DNA of 64,000 nt, taken from the NCBI RefSeq assembly GCF_027580225.2, contig NC_073357.2, positions 45,036,001 through 45,100,000 of the forward strand, given 5' to 3'. The notes beneath the pieces were generated by a model. That model saw nothing but the letters and a program-made list of their open reading frames with translations. It made no database searches and was not told the DNA's origin. Numbering within the stretch: the stretch's first letter is position 1; the number at the start of each line of letters is the position of its first letter. Position numbers and translations under genes: made by a program. This stretch comes from Misgurnus anguillicaudatus (Eukaryota; Chordata; Actinopteri; Cypriniformes; Cobitidae). Below are positions 1-22,437 of the stretch, piece by piece.

Positions 1-3000
1 AAAAGAACGTACTGCTGTCACTGTCTCTGAGACTGCTGAGCAAACTTTGGGACCAAATGCCATTAATCCAAGCTAGTGAACCCATAGAGGTGTATCCAAC
101 CTTGAAGACACAGCTTGCCAATGACTACACTTGTTTTATGGGTTTTATGAGTGAAAAAGAAACAGCTGAAAAGTAGAGAGGGCATGGACATAGACATGAA
201 TGGGCTGATGGTTTTGCTTCAGATTGCAGGTGTATATGTCAAAGAAGGATCAGTAAAAGTGGCTTGCCAGTTAACCTGTGTAAAGATAATAAGTAGTAGC
301 CTAATTGTAGGGGAAAGAAGGGATAAGAGCTTCTTATTTGTCTTTGATTTATTTGTTTTATTTGTTTTGCTTTAAGTTAATCATTTGTGTTATTGGGTTA
401 ATTTGAAACTAAAAATTAAATCTTGTTTATGTTTGACTGCTTTTGTATAAAAGTTATAAAAATTTAGAAAGCAATGATAAATGCACTATAAAAATTTATT
501 TGTTGCCTTATTTATTTATTTATTATTATTATTATTATTATTTAATCAACTTAAAAATAAGTCAACTTTATAACGACTCATCTCTTGTCAAGATAAATAA
601 AAGTAAGTTTAGATGACTTGTAAATCTAACTAGATTTAACAAAAAAAAATAAGGAAGCAAAGATTTTTTTACAGTGTGGTTTTCTTTGTAGATAGTGTTT
701 TAATTAAACGTTTATTTATAATCATTGCTGTATTGTCAATTTATGATTGGCATTGGTTAATACATGTCTAGTTATTTAAATTTATTTTAATTAAAGTAAT
801 TTAAATTACTTTAATGTTCATTTTTAATATTTAGTGTGTACTAATACAGTGCTTTTTATTTCACTTCTTCTGTAGTCAAACCTAATTGGGTACAATTTTT
901 AATAATGCTTTAGTTCAGAATAAACGGTTCAAATTGGACTCTTAACTTCATTTAGTGATGTACAGATTGCATGGGCTGTGTAAATGTGTCTCTCTGGGAT
1001 TTGCTGATAAAAGTGGAGGTCCCATGAGTTTGAGGAGGTAATCCATCTGGTCAAGAAACCCAGCTGAGCTATAACCGAACATATTGGAAACCCTGACAAT
1101 CTGGACATAATGATTTTAGTGTAAAAGCTCAAATAATGAGGTCCCAGATAAACCCTGGGGAATACAATAACCTCACATTTCCAATAAAACAATTACGTTT
1201 ATTACGTCTTTACTTTGTCATTAATAATTGTGAAGGGTAAGAGCACGGTGATCTGATAATATTTAGCTAATGTATGTCTTTTTACAAATATATAAAATTT
1301 CATTTCACAAAAACAACTTAACTCGATAACAAAAAATTGTTCGATACACAAATATATTTTTATGGTTGTATCAAATTCTTTTTACAACTTTAACTTTACA
1401 TAAATACTGCATTGAAGATTCAATTTGTAGAATTTACATTACTTGACATGTTACAATATATCGGTTCATTATATGTACATGCAAGGAAACTGTATATTTA
1501 AAAAAGTTACCCATCATTTTCATCTAATTGAATGGCACCTCTTAAATGTTAAATTTGTTTCATTATATAAATTGTGGTCAGTGGTTTTCATGACAAGGGA
1601 GGCTGATGGATTGAAGTATCTCTGTTTTCTTGCACACGACTAGATAGGGACTAGAAACAAAAGCAAACAGGATTTGTGAGCACCGAGTGCTTCTATTATA
1701 GCACAAAGCCTCATTTGCAGGTGAATGCGATGGCACTCGCTTCGCCTTACGCCTTTAGCTTCCTTTGTTCCATTTCGCCTTTTTTGGTGCCAGATGGTCA
1801 TGGAAATGGGAAACTTCTTTAGAGAAAGGCTATATCTGGCGAAACACTGGCACTCTTTACATACAATATAAACGACGAAATCGAAGGAAATATCTGCAAG
1901 AGCTGTTTAAATTCGTTCAATTGTTATTTTCCCTTTGAGATATTTTTATTTTATTAATTAATTTATTTTTACATTTTATTACAATTTTATTTGACGGTAT
2001 AGCATAGACGTTCCCATAGCCTAATATATAAAAAAAATAAACTGGATGCACTCGCCTATTGCGCATTTCATCTTTTTTAATCAAATTATTAGTTATTTTA
2101 GTTCTAGTTTATTTTGATGAATTATGATGCTTATTTGGTTCAAAAGAGTATTCTTTTTGTACTCTTTCCATAGAGTGTGACTTATGTGAATAACGGTGTT
2201 ATTATTGCTAAATACAACCCTTATTGATGTTATGTAATCTGAGAATACAATTACTTGTAAGGCATTAAAACAATGTTAGGGCTGCATTTATACTCTAAAC
2301 ATATCCAATGAAACAAAATTTTGTTTTAAAAATAAATAAAACTTATCTTCTGGCTAATAAACGAAGTATTTTGTTTCTAGAGATTTGAAAGTTGTCACAA
2401 CACCATTTTTTTTTCAAACAATTACATTTCGTTTTGGTGACATTTTTTTGGGGAATATTTTTGTTCTTTATTCATTATAGCTTTTTTCCCTAGCTCAATG
2501 AAATTAAAGATTTGGCGTGTGGTGGTGTCTATGGTAAATGTTATTCACAGATAGGGTGTAGGTAGGGGGAGGGGAGGCAGGTGGTTGGCGTGTAAATAGA
2601 AGGAGCCCATTTTGTTCAAGTCTTGGTAAGTGTTTCATTAGCGGGATAGCTGAGAGGGTGCTGAAAATGAAGGTCTTATGTGGACAAAGCGGGGTTCCAA
2701 GGGCACCTGCCTCCTTCATTATGGAAAGAAAATGGCATTTAAATCCTCCCTATAGCACGCAGCTGCCCGCATATCCCTCCCCACAAACAGTGAGGGCGGA
2801 ACAGCTGAGTCCATCCTGTTTAGAGGCCAAACATTCCTATTTTTCCCAAAGACAAAATGTTGATGCTTGAAAAGTGTATAGGGCAAACAATTTTTTTTTT
2901 TTTGCGTTTACCCACATCCCATCCCTTATCTCAGATCTTAAAATAATGCATACTTGACTTTTAAAAGCAAAGACGTCGATACAACCAGTTTAGCAAAAAT
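1..3000. other. Gene-free AT-rich flank
   Basis: No exon with splice sites or recognisable protein similarity is visible on either strand. The stretch is strongly AT-rich, with a short (TTA/TAT)n run near 510-540 and several poly-T tracts. An 87-codon minus-strand open frame near 929-1192 resembles nothing I know and lacks exon signals. The right end borders the 3' untranslated part of the CDK inhibitor gene. Confidence 0.5.
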
Positions 3001-3004
3001 ATAA

Positions 3005-3474
3005 TTTAATTTACATTTTGATTCAAAGATACAAAGCAAGCTACAGAACATAGTTTAAACACAAGGCTCAAAAACAATCTTTACACAATGTTGCAAACAA
3101 CCTTAAATAAAATACAACATAAAATATGGGCGGAAATAATAAAAACAATAACAATAGCTGTAAATAATAAAGAGAAACAAACTATCTTGAAACATAAATA
3201 AAATAAGTTAGTATATTTAAAAAAGCAAATTGAACTTTTTCTAGACTATTTAGAGCTGTGTGGCCTAGCCCTCTACACAGTTTAAACAAAACAAAAAAGT
3301 ATAAAATTGCACCGTTTAGACAATGTAACACTGGAACAAAGTCTTTGTTGGCGGAGCCATTATTGCTACATGTATATCTGAGTTCAGAAAGGTCTCGTCC
3401 CCTTGTTTCTTTCATCCGCTCTGCAGATAAACACAGGTGGACTGCTGCATTTTTTTTCTGGAGTGCAAACATCT
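3005..3474 (-). other. cdkn1c: Probable 3' UTR exon of the cdkn1c-like gene
   Basis: After the stop codon of the CDK inhibitor (TAA at 3690-3692) the minus strand reads TG followed by a strong GTACGT donor. A good minus-strand acceptor (GGTTTACAG) lies at about 3475-3483. The last exon would therefore run from 3474 downward as untranslated sequence. A variant poly(A) signal ATTAAA is readable on the minus strand at 3005-3010. From what I know of Cip/Kip genes, an intron just after the stop codon is common. The exact 3' end is inferred. Confidence 0.45.
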
Positions 3475-3689
3475 GTAAACCATAGAAAGAGACAAAATTA
3501 ATATTTGTTATACATAAAAAAAGGTTACACAGACTTCAGATGTTATAACACTGGTATTCCATTTTTTAACTATCTTAAATGTGTCCACTGGTAAAGGGCA
3601 AGTAACAAGATAAAAATAAATGGCCACTAGCAATAAAGAAATTAAAATAAAACCACTAGAAACATAATTTAAAGAGTTGATACGTACCA

Positions 3690-4440
3690 TTATCGTATTG
3701 TTTTACGCGGCGTCACTTCAAGGCTGGAGGATGTGCCGGCTTGAAGGGAGGTACGTTCGTCCAACTTGGATTCAAGGATCCGTTTTCTTTTCGGGAAGAA
3801 ATCTGTTGGAAAATCAGAACACATTATTAGACACATTTCACTACAATTTATATAAATAACTAAAACACTAACGATTGGCATTATTTTGTGAGATTGTAAG
3901 ACATTTACCTGTGATTTGTGGCGTGCTGTTTCTAGTGGACTCTGGGAATAAAGTCCTTTTTCGTCGATTTCTTACGACTAAAGAGCGAGCAGGTTTCGAG
4001 TTTATGGCACCGGAGAGGTTTTCCTGATTTATCTCGCTGGATTTTCCGGGGACTTCCGCGGATTCTTGAACTGGACTCCTGGATAATACATGAAATCCAC
4101 AGTCACCCGTGTCGGACGCATCTCCTGTTGCGTTCGCGGACACAGCGGCGCGCGCTCTCTTGTTTAGCACTTTATTCTTGTAAAAGCACGGTAAGCTGTC
4201 CTCGGACGTCTCCTCCCATTCGTAGTCTCCGGGCAATGGAGAATTGGTCTCAAAGTTAAAATTCCACCGGCTCTGGTCACGCTCGGAGATCTCCTGGAGT
4301 TTGCGTTTCATTTCACAGTGCAGTTCCTCATGATCCACGGGTCCGAAAAGGTTACGACAAACCCTTGTGCGGGCGAGAAGGGGAAAGGTTCTCCGTGCAA
4401 CATGACGCTCCAAATTGTTTGATATGTCCACGTTTGCCAT
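3690..4440 (-). CDS. cdkn1c: Cyclin-dependent kinase inhibitor 1C-like (p57Kip2 type)
   Basis: Nuclear Cip/Kip inhibitor that binds cyclin-CDK complexes and arrests the cell cycle. Two coding exons, 4440-3909 and 3802-3690, join in phase (532 + 113 nt) to give 214 residues. The N-terminal inhibitory domain (about residues 25-85) shows the cyclin-binding motif CRNLFGP, then the CDK-binding stretch WNFNFETNSPLPGDYEWEE, and FYKN where p27/p57 insert an aromatic residue into the ATP site. The second exon holds ITDFF next to the basic nuclear signal PKRKR and ends TPRKTIR, like the p57 end QTPRKRLR. The ERDQ/W spacing favours p57 over p27, and the neighbouring trpm5 also fits CDKN1C synteny. No proline-alanine repeat domain is present, and the protein is shorter than human p57. 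The start at 4440 is preferred over an upstream in-frame ATG near 4638 because it opens the conserved fold and lies below a TATA box. Paralogue cdkn1b is the alternative. Confidence 0.85.
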
Positions 4441-4506
4441 GGTGCCTAAAACGTAATACCTTGAGATCTGAGGCGACGTTTGTTTGGTATTTGTTGTTTG
4501 TAGTCT

Positions 4507-4567
4507 GTTTATATCTGTGCCGGTGGTTAAAGGCCAGCGTTTGTACGAGCAAAGGCCTCCGATTGGA
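4507..4567 (-). promoter_or_regulatory. Core promoter of the CDK inhibitor gene (TATA and CCAAT)
   Basis: Reading the minus strand, an ATATAAA box lies at about 4508-4514, some 70 bp upstream of the ATG, and a CCAAT box at about 4560-4566, roughly 50 bp further upstream. This spacing is typical of a TATA/CCAAT promoter. The surrounding 4000-4600 block is richer in GC and CpG than the flanks, which supports a promoter-associated region. The transcription start itself is inferred. Confidence 0.5.
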
Positions 4568-7328
4568 TAGACGAACACCACGCCCTGTGTAATAAACCCC
4601 CCCTTACCAGTCCCAGCAAAGTCACCTTCCCCCATCATTTAAAACACTAGAAAAGGGTTTTTGTTTTGTGTTACTACTAATGGCTCGTGTCGATTGTGTA
4701 CACAAAAATATAAGATACTTTTATATATTTTTTTTATTTTATTCAGGTCATAATTTTATTATGAAAATATACCAATGAAATTAAATTACATTTAAGCATC
4801 AAAATGTTAGTTTTTTACAACCCATGGTCGGTTAAAATATGGTCTTATTATTTAAACCAGCTATTGAGGGGTTGTATTTAACCCAACCATGGTTTGAAAC
4901 TTTTTAGCGCTTACCATTTTTACAGTGCAAGTTAAATAGCTTACACAGAAACACTTTGAACACATTATACTTAATTAGAAAAATAATTTAAAAGGAATGA
5001 AATAATTTTACTTTAATACAAAGTTCAAAGTTTTGCGTTATAATAAAGCTTAAATAATATTTAATTTATTATGTCGGCCTAGGTATTTTTGAGAGTGCGT
5101 ATTGCATGCTTTAATAACTATTTAATATCTGTGTTTAAATATTATTGAAATACTTAATTAAAATTGTAAAAACATTTTGAAACTAGAAATTTGTGCACAG
5201 TTTGTAAACTCGCTTAAAAAAATCAACCACAGGGGAACGGATCGCGTGAGGATTCAGTTCTCGCAAGACCCGGTGACATAATATGTAAAGACATAGGCTA
5301 ACTGGCTTAATTCATCACCAAAACAACAACATTTTATAATTACAAAAATTAAAGTTAGCCAATACTGTTTTATTATATTAACGGAAAGGTTTGTGAGAAC
5401 AATTAATTTAATTCCAGTTCTCGTGAGATCATATGTGACGTGTAAACGCTTGTGTGGTGCTGAGCCTTGCGTTAGCTTAAGTTTACTTATATATTTACTT
5501 AAATATAAATGTATGTAACATTTAGATAAACATTTAATGTTATAATTTACCAAATGCACGTTTCCAAATTAAACTCTCTAAGTGTGTTAAATATCTTGAT
5601 ATGAGGTAACATTATATTTGAGGAGACCTTGATGTCAGTGACGAGCATCGTTTTCATATTAAGGTAGGCTACTTCTGAAGAAAACTGATGTGAACCTACT
5701 GCCGTTTACTGACCCATAAATCTGTGTTTTTTCTCACACAGGACACAGCCCGTCGTGAGGAACGACCTTATTTAAAGGTGGCGCTCATTCGTGCTATATT
5801 TTCAGTAAGTTGCTGACACCTAGTGGCTGACTGGGACGTTGCCACAAAACTGGAGATATACTGTAGGTAAAGACACAACTGGTCTAAAACACCAGTTCAA
5901 AAATGTAATTGTAAATGCAAAATTAAATCTGGGCCCATGTGAGAGGAACCGTTGATATATTCTCATTCATTTAGGATTGCAATTGCACCAACTCTGTGAA
6001 AACAACAGTATGTCCAGTTGAAAAAAAGCACCCAATTTAGGCATAATTTGTCCACACACCACAAATTGCTTGGTCATTATTTTTGTCATTTCACAATGAT
6101 GTTAGAGAAGCTGTGAATCTAAAGAATTAAAATATTAAATCTTAAAAAATAAATAGATAATTCAATTTGGAGGTTTATTGGTGTTTTGTACATGATACTT
6201 GTTAATTATCGGTGTTACCAACAGAACTAGATCAGCACTTTGTTTTGACTCATTACAGTACACAGAAAATGATGAACTTTCAGCTTTTTTGTCATGCTCA
6301 AATCTGTCAGCTGACTTCTTAATTCCAAATGCTCATCAATTAGGGCAAATCTTAGAATTCTGAATGTGTTTGAAAAATGTCAACAACATGTTTTTTTCAT
6401 GGATCCATATAATTTTTAAATAACCAACTCTTTTCCATATATTTATGTAACAAAGCACATCCTTGCAACTTGACCTTGCAAAAAAATCATTAACACTTAC
6501 ATTAATATTAAGGAGTTTTCCTTCACTAAGAACTTTTTTTGTGCCCTTATGATCTCCCTTATGGTAATTTCTATAAAATTAGGAGATCAGGAGAAAGTCC
6601 GACTGAATGCAGGTGGCTGAGTTTATGTAGCAGCGGTCGGTTAGGGAGTGGTTTTGTCAGAATATACTCCCTGATTCACTTCCTGGTGACACCAGAGCTG
6701 CCCCAAGCTTGTGGCGGCCTATAGTCTCAGAGGATCTCAACCCAAAATCCAGATATGCCGGGGCTTTATGATACTCCTATGGTGAGTGAATTCTTTTAGC
6801 ACAAAACATGAAATCAAGTTCCAGGTCATTTCTGGAGAGCTGTCTGAGATTTCCTGAAAATTGTCTGAAATTACATTAATGAGAAAAGAACAGAATGTAT
6901 AATGTATAATAAAAAGATGCATATAGAGATATATAGAAATACAATTATTAATCATGTAGTTCAATACTCTTAGATGATACTAAAATATACGATATTACTG
7001 CCTTTGGATTTTATTTTGTGATTTATTCCTTATACCTAACTACTGCTATTGGACAAAAATTATATGTTCTCACAGTATATCAAGTGATACTAATGCAAAA
7101 AAAAAACATTTAATGAGATCATTGTTATAGGAAATTTCATATTTTTACATTTTCGACTGTGTTTGTAGTGTTTTAAAGGTGTGTTTCATGATAGATGTAT
7201 TGTCATTTCTCTCTGTGACTTTTAATGCAAATGATTGTGTTTGCGTACTGCATTGTCAATGGCATTTCCCTGTCTCATACACCCCATCCTATCCTCTAGT
7301 CAAATCAAGGCCAGCACATCTCCATACA

Positions 7329-7330
<2 letters not shown>

Positions 7331-7363
<33 letters not shown>
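7331..7363. repeat. CA dinucleotide microsatellite
   Basis: Uninterrupted run of CA repeats of about 16 units directly visible in the sequence, in the intergenic region upstream of trpm5. Confidence 0.95.
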
Positions 7364-7366
<3 letters not shown>

Positions 7367-8057
7367 AGATTACCATTTTGCATTCAGTCAGTGGTTTAGC
7401 TCAACAGCTGACAAATGACTCTTTTGAAAAATCAAAACCCTAACCCAATCAAAATATTTTTAATATGAAGCTTTGATTTTTTTAAGTAAATATTGCAGTT
7501 GCTTTCTTGTTATGGAACTTTCTTGGTTATGACTAACTTAATTTATTGTGGTGCAATACATTAAATCAGTGTTTCCCAATCTGTTTTGATAAGTAAAAAA
7601 AATCATACGGCACACCACTATTACAATAAGCATTAATAGAACTGCACAAACCTGTATTGCAATTGTTAAACTGGAATGTTGTACTGTATTTAATTTAGTA
7701 CTCACATTTAATGTGAAACTTATCTTGTAATGAACACAAAGATGATTTCCTGGCTGGAATTGATGACAGTGACAATGTGGATGTGATGAACTCTGCAACC
7801 TGACTTCAAGCGCTTTTTCAAACACTGTGGCAGTGTTAAGCATGCTGATAAACATTAGTTACAAAATATAGCATTGATAGCATTTGGGTATTTAATGATT
7901 GATTTAAAAAAAATCATGAGATTTGTCAGGTGTGATTAAATCAATAGAAGTTGTGAACTACCTGAAATGTTTTTGTTAGATTATGCTTTCACACCTGTTT
8001 AACTTACGCTCTCTGTCAGTGCCCATTTAACCACATGAAAGACACAGACCTTGAATG

Positions 8058-8476
8058 CACTGTAAAAAAATTCTGTAGAAATTACAATGTTATTGCAGCT
8101 GGGTTGCCGGTAATTTACCGTAGATTTACATTTATGTTATTTACTGGCAAGAGTTTTTTCAAAGTTAAATACATTTTAAATATTAACAAGTCTTTATCTT
8201 TACAGAATAAAACTATACAATAACAGCCTCAAGCAAAGCATTCTGGGAACCAGAAATCATCATCCACCTGTGTCTGTTTTTTGCTTTAGATTTTGTTTCC
8301 CAGAATGTTTAGCTTGATGCCGTTTTTTTAGTTTTACTCTATAAAAGACAAAGACCTGCAAATGTTCAATGTTTATCCAACCTTGAACAAAATGCTGCCA
8401 GCAAATAACATAAATCCAAATCCACGGTAAGTTACCGCCAACCCAGCTGCAATTTCTACGGAATTTTTTTACAGTG
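8058..8476. mobile_element. MITE-like element with CACTGTAAAA termini
   Basis: About 420 bp bounded by inverted ends. The left starts CACTGTAAAAAAATTC and continues into a GTAGAAATT...GCAGCTGGGTTG block. The right end is the reverse complement (CAACCCAGCTGCAATTTCTACGG, split by small differences, then TTTTTTTACAGTG). There is no transposase frame inside, so it is non-autonomous, probably hAT-like by its termini. The same terminal motif recurs at 22590-24366 and 39052-39218. Confidence 0.75.
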
Positions 8477-8611
8477 TGACTGTTGGCCAAAATGCAAATG
8501 AGCAATAGTTGTCGATTACATATCAACAACTTCTGCGGACAGTAAGCTTTGCCTGCTATTTGTATTTTATGCATTTGAGACAAATGCATTTTACTAGAGT
8601 GTTTTATTATG

Positions 8612-8705
8612 CCTGTCAATCTGCCTGCCTGTCTGCCTGTCTGTCTGTCTGTCGGTCTGTCTATCTATCCATCCATCTATCTATCTATCTATCTATCTAT
8701 CTATA
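8612..8705. repeat. Tetranucleotide microsatellite (TCTG/TCTA)
   Basis: Compound simple repeat: imperfect CTGC/CTGT units grade into ATCT units. It makes artificial open frames full of Leu, Ser and Tyr on the plus strand, which are not genes. Confidence 0.95.
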
Positions 8706-9324
8706 GTCTTTTGTCTGTCTCTGTCTGCATGCATTTCATTCTACGAGAGTGCTTTTTATTATTTATATTTCCATATTCAAAGATTATCCAGTCTGGAATT
8801 TGTTCAGTCTGTCTGACTATCTATTTGCCTGTCAGTCTGCTTGCTGACTCATTCCCCTCTCATTCACCTGAGGTTGGTAAAATGCACGTGTTTCTGAATT
8901 CATTATGGCATAACCTCACCAAGAGGCAGGGCATTTTTGCATGTGTGTAAGGAATGAAAGTGAAAATGGCTCCTGCTTTACATAAAGATTTCCAACCATT
9001 TAAAGTGCCTCACCTTATGGACTCGAACACAACCACAGTTAAAATTGCTATATGGAGCAATACAGTGAATATGACTGTGTACAGTGATGCATATATGTTT
9101 GAATTGTGTTTTTAGGGGACATTACGGCCGGGCAGGAGATGTATGCACTGTGGGGAACTCTTGAAAGAGTACCAAGATAAAGGGTGAGGCATTGTTGCAT
9201 TGTCGGGTGGTGATCTGGTTCTGTGTGCAGGTACTATGGAAGTATAACTGTTTGTGCCATGTATATTTGCAGTTCAATGTCTGGATGTCGCTGTTACACA
9301 CCACTTACAGAGTCTGTCGTTCAT

Positions 9325-21040
<11,716 letters not shown>

Positions 21041-22437
21041 TGATCTTGCAATTTTATTATAAAAATGTTTTACAACTGAATGAGATATTATTGTTAGATA
21101 GAGTGGGTTTTATGTTGTGAAGGAGCTTTCATTAAGTGAAGATTAAATGATTTTGCACTGTTTGGCATTTGGATGAATTAATAATAATTACATCATTTTC
21201 TAATGTTTTTCTAATGTGCTTCTTTTTTTTAAACTGTAAATCACAATGAAAAACTTTAAATCATTATATAAATAAATATTTTTATTTATAATGCAATGCA
21301 ATTCAAATTAATATATTCTTATTTAGTTTCTAAGTATGGAAGGTGTAATATTAGATGTTTGTATTTTTTCCCACTATTCTATCAATTCTTCTCTTTAATA
21401 TATTCTTTCTAACTTTGATAGCATTTTTTCACACAAAATGAATGCACCATGTGAGGAAGTGTGTGGATGCTAGTCTTTGTGCCCTCACCCATCACCCTTT
21501 AAGTTTCCTCTTTTCATGTATGTTTTAATGTAGGCATACACCTTTAATCTATCACAGTGTAAACTTCACAGTTTTTTGGAGTGTTCACACAGGAAGACAC
21601 TGATTATTCATTCATCCAATGACCGATACTGTTCACATAACTAATGAATCAGTAACCAGTTGACTAGGCACATTTACCCAAAATACAAGAGAGTCGTCAA
21701 AGCCAGACTCGAGGGAAACAAGGAAAGTCTGTTTCAGAACTGAGGACAAACATGTTGTTGTATTGAAGTGTTGTTTTTATGAATGCAGAAGATCATCTCC
21801 AGATTATTTATTGAAAGGAACCGCTAACGTAATGTTTATTTTTGCATTACTTTGTGATGGACAAGCTTGGTATGTATTTTATTTGTGGTTTTATTAAACT
21901 TGCCTTTACTTACTGTAAATATTTTACTTTGTGCCTATTGATTCAAAACATATTTGCTGTTTACAATGTTTGAAGTGAATAATTTTTGAGGTGCAAAATA
22001 AATATTATTTATTACTTCAAATTTTTGTTGTTCCTATATAGAAACAGAAGTATTTTGTCTGATTTGTATATAACTGACAGCTGATACATCTTTACAATAG
22101 ATAATATTTCGATCAATCGATCATTATTTATTTTTGTTTTCTGTATTTCTCTAAAATGTTGTTTGCCTGTGATTCAATGTTAAGGTGATTTGAGGTTAAT
22201 GAGTAAACAGACATAAACAGAACAGGATAGTTAGTAACAGGAAGTTGGTGCACCACAGGAAGTAGACACTCGAATAGTGAGTTGCCAAATCCACCTGTCT
22301 ACTTTCACATGGTTCAAAAACCTGGAAATGAGCCGAGTTCTGTGAACTGACACAGCAGTCGACCATGTTTGAGCATTTCAGACATGATCTACTTTCATGT
22401 TTAAACAGCCTAAAGTATATTTCCGTTCTGAATTCAG
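21041..22437. other. trpm5 3' UTR and trpm5-prr5l intergenic stretch
   Basis: The first few hundred bases after the trpm5 stop are the probable 3' UTR, with an AATAAA signal at 21271-21276. The remainder is AT-rich without a recognisable exon. The missing 5' exon(s) and promoter of prr5l should lie here or inside this interval, but I could not identify them. Confidence 0.5.

Larger units (their letters stand above)
4640..9310. other. Intergenic region between the CDK inhibitor gene and trpm5
   Basis: No coding exon is supported here. It is mostly AT-rich unique-looking DNA with a CA repeat, a TCTG/TATC repeat and one inverted-repeat element, listed separately. The two genes are divergent (minus then plus), so regulatory sequence for both probably lies here, but I could not single out specific sites. 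Confidence 0.5.

Noticed and set aside
929..1192. 87-codon minus-strand open frame
   Set aside because: No homology I recognise, no splice signals and AT-rich surroundings; it is short enough to be chance.
4441..4638. Upstream extension of the CDK inhibitor frame to an ATG at 4638
   Set aside because: The extension crosses the TATA and CCAAT boxes and has no similarity to Cip/Kip proteins.
9223..9324. Upstream in-frame extension of the first trpm5 exon
   Set aside because: An acceptor-like TTACAG at 9305-9310 precedes the exon, and the extra residues match nothing in TRPM5. The ATG at 9325 gives the expected N-terminus.
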